A DNA stretch of 64,000 bases from Pseudomonadales bacterium (GTDB taxonomy: Bacteria > Pseudomonadota > Gammaproteobacteria > Pseudomonadales > UBA5518), in NCBI GenBank assembly GCA_024234165.1, contig JACKOP010000003.1, positions 186,001-250,000 on the forward strand. The letters run 5' to 3'. Shown here piece after piece: positions 56,590 to 64,000 of this stretch. The stretch's first letter is position 1. Every line of letters starts with the position of its first letter. The position numbers were made by a program, and so were the translations under genes. The notes below the pieces were generated by a model. The model was not told the origin of the DNA, ran no database searches, and saw only the letters and a list, made by a program, of their open reading frames with translations.

Positions 56590-57819
56590 ATGCGCCGCGT
56601 GTTCGTCGTGCTGTTGCTGATCCTCGCCACCGCGGCGAGCCTTGCCTACCTGGTGCGCCTCGACGCCGGTTATGTGCTGGTCGAACTGCACGGCATCACG
56701 GTCGAGACCACGGTCTGGGTCGCCGCGCTGGGCGCACTCGTGGCGTTGCTGACGTTCTATTACGTGGCGCGCCTGCTGGTGATCGTCGCGGATGCGCTCA
56801 CGCGTCTGCTTACCGGGCGCGTGCGTCGACACGAGGGTTTTCTTGCGCGCTGGCGGGCACGGCGGCGGGTGCACACGATGCGTGGCGTGCTGGCATTCTT
56901 CGAGGGACGCTGGCGTGATGCGGTGAAACAGCTTGCCCGCGGAGCGCGCAGTGCCGACGCGCCGCTGCTGAATCACCTGCTGGCCGCGCGCGCGAGCCAT
57001 GAACTCGGTGACGACGAACTGGCAGAGGGCTTTCTGCAGCTTGCCGGCGAAGTCCCTGACGCTGCGCCCGCGGTGGCGCTGGTGCGGGCCGCGGCGGCGC
57101 TCGAGCGAGGTGAACACGTTGCGGCGCTGGCGATTCTCGACGGTGCGGCGCTCGATCCACGCACACAGCCGGCGGGCACGGCCCTGCTGCTCGAGGCACT
57201 GGAGCGCGCCAATGCCTGGGAGCGCATCCGTTTGCTGTTGCCGGATGCCCGCCGCCAGCGTGCGTGCGCGGAGGCACGGCTCGATGCGATCGAGGAGCGT
57301 GCGTTGCGTGCGGTGGCAGCGGGTGACGACGTCACGCCCGAGACGCTGCAGACCGCATGGAAGGCGGTCGAACCGCGGTTGCGCCAGCAGCCCGGGCTGA
57401 TCGCCGTTCACGCTTCGGCACTGGCGCGGAGCGGCCGCGCCGATGAGGCGGCCCGCGAACTGGAGCGGGCTCTCGAGCAGGGGTGGGACCCGCGGCTGGT
57501 GCGCGCATACGGACTGATACCCGCGTCGGACGTCCGGCGCCAACTGGTCTTCGCCGAATCGCTGCTGCGTGCGCACGCGGAGCAGCCCGAACTGCTGCTG
57601 GCGCTGGGACGCATCGCGCTGCGTAATCAGCTCTGGGGCAAGGCGCGTGATTATTTCGACGCCAGCCTGCGGCTTGCGGCGCGTGCCGATACCTGTGCCG
57701 AGCTGGCACGGCTGTACGAGCAACTCGGTGAGCATGAACAGAGCCGTGCGCTGCTTGCACGTGCGGTGCGCCATGCGGTGGGTGAGCTGCCGTCGTTGCC
57801 GATGCCGACACGCTCGTAG
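56590..57819 (+). CDS. hemY: HemY-family TPR membrane protein
   Basis: 409 residues. Two N-terminal helices (about 3-20 and 40-62) flank LVRLDAGYVLVELHGITVETTVW, the proteobacterial HemY N-terminus. A series of TPR-like helical hairpins follows (SADAPLLNHLLAARASHELGDDELAEGFL, QPELLLALGRIALRNQLWGKARDYFDASLRL). This HemY is unrelated to the Bacillus protoporphyrinogen oxidase of the same name; it is thought to organise late haem-pathway enzymes at the membrane. Last gene of the hem cluster. Confidence 0.9.
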   Translation: MRRVFVVLLLILATAASLAYLVRLDAGYVLVELHGITVETTVWVAALGALVALLTFYYVARLLVIVADALTRLLTGRVRRHEGFLARWRARRRVHTMRGVLAFFEGRWRDAVKQLARGARSADAPLLNHLLAARASHELGDDELAEGFLQLAGEVPDAAPAVALVRAAAALERGEHVAALAILDGAALDPRTQPAGTALLLEALERANAWERIRLLLPDARRQRACAEARLDAIEERALRAVAAGDDVTPETLQTAWKAVEPRLRQQPGLIAVHASALARSGRADEAARELERALEQGWDPRLVRAYGLIPASDVRRQLVFAESLLRAHAEQPELLLALGRIALRNQLWGKARDYFDASLRLAARADTCAELARLYEQLGEHEQSRALLARAVRHAVGELPSLPMPTRS

Positions 57820-57867
57820 CCCGGACGCCGGATACCCCTGGGCAGATCTGCAGCGAGGAAGCGTGGC

Positions 57868-58071
57868 ATGCCGTACGTGAACATCAGGATCACCGATGAA
57901 GGCGCCACCGCCGAACAGAAGGCACGGCTGATCGAGGGCGTCACCGCGCTGCTGCGCGACGTGCTCGGCAAGAATCCGGCAACCACCTTCGTGGTGATCG
58001 ACGAAGTGCCGGTGGACAACTGGGGCGTCGGCGGCGAGCAGGTCAGCGTACGACGCAGATCGGGTAGATGA
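57868..58071 (+). CDS. 4-oxalocrotonate tautomerase-family protein
   Basis: 67 residues. After removal of Met the catalytic Pro1 is exposed (MPYVNIRITDEGATAEQKARLIEGVT), and the helix/strand pattern ends FVVIDEVPVDNWGVGGEQV, typical of the 4-OT family. Arg-rich C-terminus (VRRRSGR). GAGGAAG is upstream. The physiological substrate is not predictable; members act as tautomerases or dehalogenases. No aromatic meta-cleavage genes are adjacent. Confidence 0.85.
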   Translation: MPYVNIRITDEGATAEQKARLIEGVTALLRDVLGKNPATTFVVIDEVPVDNWGVGGEQVSVRRRSGR

Positions 58072-58110
58072 CGGCGTCGCCACCCACCTTGCAGCACTTG
58101 ATATCCGGTC

Positions 58111-58189
58111 CGTAGGTCGGCATTCATGCCGACATTCATGCTCACATGCCGACATTCATGCTCACATGCCGACATGCATGCCGATGGAT
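58111..58189. repeat. REP-like unit followed by 20-bp tandem repeats
   Basis: 58111-58133 repeats exactly the 23-bp unit found at 5707-5729 (arms GTCGGCAT/ATGCCGAC). From 58126 a 20-bp unit ATGCCGACATTCATGCTCAC occurs twice head to tail (58126-58145, 58146-58165), and a third, diverged copy follows. It lies between the tautomerase gene and a convergent hypothetical gene; probably a REP element expanded by slippage. Confidence 0.8.
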
Positions 58190-58206
58190 GCGTACCCGCG
58201 TGCTGC

Positions 58207-58623
58207 CTAGTGCAACGAACCGCCGCGGCGCGGACTCGGCGGTGCCGGAGGCGCTTCGTCGCTCTCGGCCGGTTGCCCCTGCATATCCTCTTCCTCGATC
58301 GCGAGCTGATCGAGTACGAGTCCGCCCACGTGGTCGAGCAGCGCCTGCAGCACGCGGCCCTGTTCGTCGGCCGCCTGCACGTCGAGTGCCCACATCGTGG
58401 CGATCAGCGCTTCCACTGCCATCACCACGCTGGCAGCGCCCGGACCCAGGTCGGGCGAGCCGATCTGGTGGGCTTCCGTCTCCAGTTCATCGACCAGTTG
58501 GGCGGCCAGACGCTGCAGGCTGCACGTCTGGCACACGTTCTGGTCACCGCCGTGCGAGCGTTCCAGGCGACGCAGCAGGCGACGAAGTTGCGTCATCGAT
58601 TGGCGTTTTGCTGTGGAGCCCAT
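58207..58623 (-). CDS. Conserved-looking hypothetical protein with CxxC motif
   Basis: 138 residues from ATG 58623 (GGAGAG upstream). Residues 10-22 are a basic helix (MTQLRRLLRRLERSH), with Cys31/Cys34 in NVCQTCSLQRLAAQLVDELE. A hydrophobic/helical core follows (ASVVMAVEALIATMWALDVQAADEQGRVLQALLDHVGGLVLDQLAIEEED) and a Pro/Arg-rich tail. I do not recognise a family. It lies immediately downstream of recD on the same strand, so it may be co-transcribed with recBD. One CxxC pair could bind metal as a dimer or be redox-active; this is speculation. Confidence 0.6.
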   Translation of the reverse strand: MGSTAKRQSMTQLRRLLRRLERSHGGDQNVCQTCSLQRLAAQLVDELETEAHQIGSPDLGPGAASVVMAVEALIATMWALDVQAADEQGRVLQALLDHVGGLVLDQLAIEEEDMQGQPAESDEAPPAPPSPRRGGSLH

Positions 58624-58673
58624 GCTCGATCTCTCCGCTGGTGTGCCGTCAGCCGGCCTCGCAAGGCCGCGGA

Positions 58674-60554
58674 TTATACGGCCATCTGTGCCCGGGCGCC
58701 GGCTCGTCGTGGCTGCTCGTCGTGTCCGGACAGGCGCCGTGCCAAGCCCGAGCGCAGCCGGGTGCGCTCCAGCCAGCACGCATCGAGCCTGCCTCCGGGC
58801 AGCAGCAGCTCGACGCCGGTGCGCGCGCGCGTGATCGCGGTGTAAAGCAGCTCGCGCCCGGCGAGCCCGCTGGCAGCGGCTGCGGGCGGTAGCACCAGTG
58901 CGATACGGTCGAATTCGGAGCCCTGGCTCTTGTGCACGGTAAGGGCGTAAGCGGTCTCGTGTTCGGGCAGTCTGGCCGCGGGCAACAGGCGTACGCCGCC
59001 CGCGTGGGCGAACACCGCCAGCGGGCGGCTGTCCTCGTCATCGACCACGATGCCGAGGTCGCCGTTATACAGCCGCAGCTCGTGATCGTTGCGCGTGATG
59101 ATCAGCGGGCGGCCTGGATAATGGACGCGACCGCGATCGGCAAGACCCGCCTCGGCGAGTGCCTGTGCGAGTTCGCGGTTCAGTGCGCTCACCCCCACGG
59201 CCCCGTCACGCAACGCGCACAACACGCGGAATCGCTGCTGCAGCACCGGCAGTGCGGCGGCCGCAGCCGGGTTGCCGCGCGCTGCGATCGCCGCAGCTGC
59301 CAGCTCGCGGTAGGCATCGCGCAGCACCCGCAGTTCCGCGCCGTCGATGCATCCGTCGTATGCCGTTACGCGCACGCTGTCGCCGGTCGCAAGGGTCGCG
59401 TTGGCTTCGGCATGGTTGCCGGCGTTCACCGCCGCTGCCAGGCGTCCGATGCCGCTGGTCGCGTCGAAGCGGTAGCTGTGGCGCAACACCGCGATCGCGT
59501 CGGTGATCGCGTCGGCGCCGGGAGCCGTCTCGACCTGCACCCGGCACAGTGCCTGCAGCTCGGCGCCGCGCGCGGGACCCGGCGTTCCGGCGTGTGCACA
59601 CAGTGCGCCGAACACGTTGCCGGGCTCCACGGCAGCCAACTGATCGCGATCTCCGAGCAACAGCAGCCGCGCTCCGACGGGCAGCGCATCGAGCAACGCA
59701 TCCAGCAGCCGCAGGTCGATCATCGAGCACTCGTCGACGACGACCAGATCGGCAGCAAGCGGATTGGCACGGTGGTGAGCGAAGCCGCGCGTCGCGCTGG
59801 CGCCGAGCAGCCGGTGCAGCGTCAGCGCTTCGGTCGGGAGTGCAGCCCGCAGCGCTGGGTCGAGCAGGCCCTGTTCGCCGAGACGTGCAAACTCGTGGGC
59901 GAGTGCTTCACCGACGCGTGCCGCCGCCTTTCCGGTCGGAGCGGCAAGGCGCACTGCAATGCGTTCGCCACGCGCGAGTGCGTCGCGCGCGTACACGGCG
60001 AGCAGGCGCGCCACGGTGGTCGTCTTGCCGGTGCCCGGGCCGCCGCTGATCACGCCGAGTCCACGTGTCAGCGCGGTCGCACACGCAAGCTTCTGGGCGT
60101 TCGTGCCGCTGTCATTGCCGGGATACAGGGCGTCGAGCCAGCGTGGGGCGTCGGCGTGCAGCGCGACCGGTTGCCCCGCCAGCGCCCGCAGCCGCGCCGC
60201 GACCCGGTGCTCCGCCAGCCAGTAGCGGTGCAGGTACACGCGCGAGCCGTCGAGCACCAGTGGGCGTGCCTCTCCCGGCGTCGCGCAGTCCTGGCACAGC
60301 CCCGGTTCGGCACGCAGCGCAGCGCGCACCCGTGCGACGTCCAGGCCCGCTGCAAGGGCCCACTCCGGCAGTGAGGTCTCGTCCAGGTCGAGGCACAGAT
60401 GGCCCTTGCCGAGCTCGGCGCAGGCGAGTGCCGCCGCCAGCGCGATCGCGTCGGGGTCGTGTCGTGCCCGTCGTGCCAGCATGTCGCCGAAGTGATGGTC
60501 CACCGGCCGCAGCCCGTCGATCCCTCCTGCCGGCGTCGGTCGATCAGTCGTCAT
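58674..60554 (-). CDS. recD: Exodeoxyribonuclease V alpha subunit (RecD)
   Basis: 626 residues from ATG 60554, overlapping the recB end by 11 bp; an alternative ATG 27 bp upstream lies within recB. The RecD N-terminal domain (residues 1-140) is followed by SF1 helicase motifs: Walker A SGGPGTGKTTTV (171-180), motif II VVDECSMID, LLLGDRDQLAAVEPG, RHSYRF, and near the C-terminus ALTVHKSQGSEFD and LYTAITRART. It is the 5'-3' helicase of RecBCD, used for double-strand-break repair and degradation of foreign linear DNA. Confidence 0.94.
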   Translation of the reverse strand: MTTDRPTPAGGIDGLRPVDHHFGDMLARRARHDPDAIALAAALACAELGKGHLCLDLDETSLPEWALAAGLDVARVRAALRAEPGLCQDCATPGEARPLVLDGSRVYLHRYWLAEHRVAARLRALAGQPVALHADAPRWLDALYPGNDSGTNAQKLACATALTRGLGVISGGPGTGKTTTVARLLAVYARDALARGERIAVRLAAPTGKAAARVGEALAHEFARLGEQGLLDPALRAALPTEALTLHRLLGASATRGFAHHRANPLAADLVVVDECSMIDLRLLDALLDALPVGARLLLLGDRDQLAAVEPGNVFGALCAHAGTPGPARGAELQALCRVQVETAPGADAITDAIAVLRHSYRFDATSGIGRLAAAVNAGNHAEANATLATGDSVRVTAYDGCIDGAELRVLRDAYRELAAAAIAARGNPAAAAALPVLQQRFRVLCALRDGAVGVSALNRELAQALAEAGLADRGRVHYPGRPLIITRNDHELRLYNGDLGIVVDDEDSRPLAVFAHAGGVRLLPAARLPEHETAYALTVHKSQGSEFDRIALVLPPAAAASGLAGRELLYTAITRARTGVELLLPGGRLDACWLERTRLRSGLARRLSGHDEQPRRAGARAQMAV

Positions 60555-63500
60555 CGCCGTCGTCCCCGCTGCACAGTGCATCCAGCGCCTCGATCAGTTC
60601 CCGCGCAGGCCGTGCGTACCAGACGCCGTGACGTGCCCCGGCGGCTGCACGCATTCCGCGCAGGTACAGGTAGTAGACGCCGCCGACGTGGCGTTCGTAA
60701 TCGAAGGTCTCCCCGAGGCGCTGGCGCAGCAGTCGCGTCAGCGCGAGCGTGTAGAGCGCGTACTGCAGGTCGTAGCGGTGTTCGACGATCGAGTGCGCGA
60801 GGCGCGCCGGTGCATAGTCGGCCAACGCATTGCCGAGATGGTTCGATTTGTAGTCCACGACGTAGTAGCGCCCACGGCATTCGAAGACCAGGTCGATGAA
60901 GCCGCTCAACATTCCGCGCACGCGTGCGAACGCCAGCGCCGGAGCGGCGCGCGCGAGCGGATCGTGCGCTGCGAGCAGGGCGTCGAGCCGGGCGGTATCG
61001 AATGGCGCAAGCGGGAACTCGAATCCCAGTTCGACCGCGTGCCGCCCCGATGAGCCCTGCAGCGAGCGTAGCCGCAGTGCATCGTCGTCGAGTGCACAGT
61101 CGAGCACATCGGCGAGCAGTTGCTGCAGTGCCGGCAGCCAGTCGGCCGCATAGCCGGCGTGCTGCAGCGCCCGGGAAATCATCCCGGCATGAACCGTCGC
61201 GTCTGCCTGCGCCGCGAAATCGAGTCCCTCGAACAGCGCGTGCAGGAAGCTTCCATGCCGCGCACCGCGCGGGAAGTTGAAGATGCTGTGCTCCTGTGCG
61301 GGCGAAGCGGCGTCTGTCTCGGCACGCAATTCCGGTTGGCGCAACAGTCGTCCGGAGCGTGTATCGAGGTGACGCGCCAGCGCCGAATAGCTGCTTGCCT
61401 GCCAGTCACGCTCGATCACGGTCAGGAACCGCCGCGCGGCGAGTGGTCTTGACGGTGGTGTTGCGGCCGGGACTTCGCACCATGGCAGCGCCTCGGCATC
61501 GAGCAGCACCGTTCCCGGCAGCGTGCCGAGGCGTGCAATCGCACGCTCGGCGCCGAGTGTTTCCGCATCGAGCAGATGGCCGGGCGCACTGTCCTTGAAC
61601 CGGCTCTCCTTTGCGTTGCCGCGGCGAACGTCGCCTACCCCGAGCACGCAGCCGTGGATGGCGCGCGTGATGCCGACGTAGAAGAGTCGCAGGTCCTCGG
61701 CCCGTTGCTCGCGTTGTGCCGCTGCGGTCGATTTTGCCTCTGCGGCAAGGTCGTAGCACAGTTCGTGCGTGTCATCGCGATGGAACAGGGCCTCCTTCGC
61801 GGGCTTGAATACGGGTGTGAAGGGCAGGTACACCAGCGGGTACTCCAGGCCCTTGCTCGCGTGCAGCGTCACGATCCGTACGCGCTCGGCGTCGCTCTGC
61901 AGCCGCAGCAGCTCCACTTCGCGCTCACCGCGTGCCGGATCGCTCGCGTGCGCGATCAGCGCGGTGAAGCGTGCGAGCAGCGCCTCGTCGCTGTCGAGCG
62001 ACTCGCGTTCGGCCTGCAGCAGCTCGATCAGGTGCAGGCAGTTGGTCAGCGCGCGTTCGCCGTCGCTGCGCGCGAGCAGCCTGCGCGGTACATCCCAGGC
62101 GAACAGCAGCCGGCGCAGCGTTGCCTGCACACCGGCGCTGCGCAGTGCTTCGGCCAGGGCGAGGAAACGCTCCTGCTCGCGCAGCAGTCGGGCGTCGTCG
62201 TCGCGCAGCAGCGCCAGTTCTGCAGCGTTGCGCCCGAGCAGCGCACAGCCGAGCGCAGCCCGCAGCCGGCGCTCCGATCCGGGCTCGAGCAGCGCCGCCA
62301 GCGCCTGGTGCAGATCGCGTGCCTCTTCGCTGGCGTAGACATTGTCGCGGCTGAGATGGACGCAGGCGATGCCGCGCCTCTCGCAGGCGTCGGTGAAGTG
62401 GCGAGCCTCGTGCCGATCGCGCACCAGGCAGACGATATCGCCGGCGCGAAGAGCGTGTCCGCCGAGCAGGACGCGCCCGTCCTGCGCCTTGCGCAGCAGA
62501 TCGGCCAGATGATTGGCGGCTGCGTTCGCCATGCGTTCGCGATACTCCTCGGTCGCCGGTGGGTCCGCTGACGGCGAATCTGCTCCGGCTTCCGCTGCCT
62601 TGAGATGCAGCACCGTGAGCGCCGCAACAGGGGTGCCGTCGAGCAACAGGGGCTTCTCCTCGGCTCGCCCCGCCGCCCGCACCGCATCGAAGGGCATGGC
62701 GTCGCCGGCAAGGAAGGGATCGTTGTCCGTGCGCAGCGTGAACAGAGCGTTCACCGCGTCGATCAGCGTCGCGACCGTGCGATAGTTGGTCGGCAGCGAG
62801 CGCCGCTCGCTCACCGTCGAGCGCGCACGCAGGTAGGCGTGCACATCGGCGCCGCGAAACGCGTAGATCGCCTGCTTCGGATCACCGACCAGGAACAGCG
62901 CGCTGTCCGCGGTGGAGTAGATTGTCGAAAACACTTCCCACTGGCGCAGATCGGTGTCCTGGAACTCGTCGATCAGCGCGACCGGATACTGTTCGCGAAT
63001 CGTTGCCGCGAGCCGTGCCCCGCCGGCACCGCGCAGTCCCGCGTCGAGCAGGCGCAGCAGGTCGTCGTAGCCAAGCTGGCCGCTGCGGTCCTTGGCGTCG
63101 GCAAGACGCCGTGGCAGTTCGACGAGCGCATCGGTCAGCAGCCGCCGGTACAGCGCGGTGCCGTGTTCGTCGAGCGTCTGCGCAATGTCGAATACCGTCA
63201 GTGCCGGCAGCGCGTTGCCCTTCTTTTTGGCGAGTTCGCTGGCAAGGAAATCACGCGACAGCGCGTGCACCGTTTCGTGGTCCAGGCTTGCCGCACCTGC
63301 CAGCACTGCGTCCATGCGCGGCAGCGCCTCCTGCAGCGCTTCCCTGCCTTTGCTGTTGAGCCGGGTCTCGGCGATGGCGGCATCGAAGCCGGGGCCCTCG
63401 CTGCGCCACGCCGTGAGCAGCCGGGTGGCTTCGGCGTCGATCGTGGCGAGGAGCTGCTGCCACGACCCGGCCGGAGCATTCAGCGTTTGCAAGCCTTGCC

Positions 63501-64000
63501 GGCCAAGCAGATTGCGCACGGTGGTCACGAAACCGGCGTGATCGATGCGCCCGAGCAACTGCGCTGCCGGCAAGGCCGGCAACGGATAGACGCGTTCGCG
63601 CCAGAAGTCGTGGATGGTGCGCCTGACGAGCAGCGCATCGTCTTCGGCGATATCGGCTGCAAACGAAATTCCGCTTTCGAAGGCATTGCGCTTCAGCGCC
63701 CGGTTCGCGAAACCGTGGATCGTGAAGATGCTCGCCAGGTCGAGTTCCAGTTCGGCGGCGTGCAGGCGGTCGTGGTCGCGTTCGCGTTCTGCGCTGGCGG
63801 CCAGAAGCTCGGCGATCAGCGCGTCATCTTCGGGTGCGGTGCCGCCGCTGGCAAAGGCCAGTCGCGCGGCCCGCAGACGGGTGCGGATGCGCGTGCGCAG
63901 CTCTTCGGTCGCAGCCCGCGTGAAGGTGACGATCAGGATCTCGCGCAATGCGCGCGCGGGAGCCGGTGGGGTGCCCGGCGGGTTTGCGCCGAGCAGCAGG
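60544..64000 (-). CDS. recB: Exodeoxyribonuclease V beta subunit (RecB), N-terminus outside window
   Basis: The frame is open to the window edge (about 1150 residues present). At the edge it reads LLLGANPPGTPP, then LREILIVTFTRAATEELRTRIR (helicase motif Ia), so only the first few dozen residues with Walker A are missing. Other motifs: FTIHGFANRAL, VALIDEFQDTDLRQWEVF (motif II), LVGDPKQAIYAFRGADVHAY (III), LPTNYRT, TLHASKGLEYPLVYLPF (V) and LFYVGITRA (VI). The C-terminal nuclease domain has SFLHALFEGLD, GMLSGFIDLVFE and the catalytic YVVDYKSNHLG, so both helicase and nuclease look intact. recC is expected just outside the window. Confidence 0.95.
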   Translation of the reverse strand, partial: LLLGANPPGTPPAPARALREILIVTFTRAATEELRTRIRTRLRAARLAFASGGTAPEDDALIAELLAASAERERDHDRLHAAELELDLASIFTIHGFANRALKRNAFESGISFAADIAEDDALLVRRTIHDFWRERVYPLPALPAAQLLGRIDHAGFVTTVRNLLGRQGLQTLNAPAGSWQQLLATIDAEATRLLTAWRSEGPGFDAAIAETRLNSKGREALQEALPRMDAVLAGAASLDHETVHALSRDFLASELAKKKGNALPALTVFDIAQTLDEHGTALYRRLLTDALVELPRRLADAKDRSGQLGYDDLLRLLDAGLRGAGGARLAATIREQYPVALIDEFQDTDLRQWEVFSTIYSTADSALFLVGDPKQAIYAFRGADVHAYLRARSTVSERRSLPTNYRTVATLIDAVNALFTLRTDNDPFLAGDAMPFDAVRAAGRAEEKPLLLDGTPVAALTVLHLKAAEAGADSPSADPPATEEYRERMANAAANHLADLLRKAQDGRVLLGGHALRAGDIVCLVRDRHEARHFTDACERRGIACVHLSRDNVYASEEARDLHQALAALLEPGSERRLRAALGCALLGRNAAELALLRDDDARLLREQERFLALAEALRSAGVQATLRRLLFAWDVPRRLLARSDGERALTNCLHLIELLQAERESLDSDEALLARFTALIAHASDPARGEREVELLRLQSDAERVRIVTLHASKGLEYPLVYLPFTPVFKPAKEALFHRDDTHELCYDLAAEAKSTAAAQREQRAEDLRLFYVGITRAIHGCVLGVGDVRRGNAKESRFKDSAPGHLLDAETLGAERAIARLGTLPGTVLLDAEALPWCEVPAATPPSRPLAARRFLTVIERDWQASSYSALARHLDTRSGRLLRQPELRAETDAASPAQEHSIFNFPRGARHGSFLHALFEGLDFAAQADATVHAGMISRALQHAGYAADWLPALQQLLADVLDCALDDDALRLRSLQGSSGRHAVELGFEFPLAPFDTARLDALLAAHDPLARAAPALAFARVRGMLSGFIDLVFECRGRYYVVDYKSNHLGNALADYAPARLAHSIVEHRYDLQYALYTLALTRLLRQRLGETFDYERHVGGVYYLYLRGMRAAAGARHGVWYARPARELIEALDALCSGDDGDDD

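Noticed and set aside
58126..58189. Short tandem repeats as a possible CRISPR array
   Set aside because: The 20-bp units are directly adjacent with no spacers, and there are no cas genes nearby.

Overview
This 64-kb window is GC-rich throughout and densely coded, and it reads as one continuous chromosomal segment of a gammaproteobacterium. The evidence is a class I adenylate cyclase (cyaA), an argH-algZ-algR-hemC-hemD-hemX-hemY block in the order known from Pseudomonas, an lptM-lysA-dapF-DUF484-xerC-HAD block, a SutA-like RNA-polymerase-associated protein and recB-recD. The many acyl-CoA dehydrogenases and TonB-dependent receptors suggest (inference) a lipid-, steroid- or terpenoid-degrading member of Pseudomonadales in the broad sense (the Cellvibrionales-type relatives).

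Region 1 (1-31.7 kb) is accessory and catabolic. It opens with a beta-oxidation operon: two acyl-CoA dehydrogenases, a hydroxyacyl-CoA dehydrogenase-like SDR and a thiolase. A DUF2905 membrane protein, a CsgG-like secreted protein and a 560-bp repeat-rich gap follow. A second operon (5901-10918) has the gene content of the actinobacterial igr side-chain operon: paired acyl-CoA dehydrogenases, two MaoC-type hydratase subunits, an Ltp2-type aldolase and a separate DUF35 Zn-ribbon/OB protein. It is preceded by a good sigma70 promoter whose -35 box lies inside a perfect palindrome. Next come a sigma/anti-sigma/periplasmic-sensor set, a heterodimeric ABC exporter, a PbpG-type endopeptidase, an FmdE-like protein, an SDR/acyl-CoA ligase/crotonase operon, a sulfotransferase with a DUF1214 protein, a Fur-box-controlled FecA-like receptor, two tandem paralogous TonB receptors and an NTF2-like protein.

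Region 2 (31.7-33.95 kb) is a small module between the catabolic genes and a tRNA-Arg(CCG). It is a single gene encoding an AbiEi-like N-terminal region fused to a complete HipA kinase, preceded by AT-rich repeated operator-like DNA that runs into the start codon. An 11-bp repeat of the tRNA 3' end lies on the other side of the module.

Region 3 (34-64 kb) is core genome: a cytochrome c5-like protein, a REC-GGDEF-EAL protein, comM, ubiK, a sigma54/NtrC-type promoter in front of a TorF-like porin-glnK-amtB operon, a DUF4124 protein, a second PII gene, the sutA-like gene, the lysA-xerC block, cyaA, argH, algZR-hemCDXY, a tautomerase, a small hypothetical protein, recD and most of recB (cut by the window edge). 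The DapF in the canonical lysA locus lacks one of the two catalytic cysteines.

No rRNA, CRISPR array, complete insertion sequence, integrase or transposase was seen.
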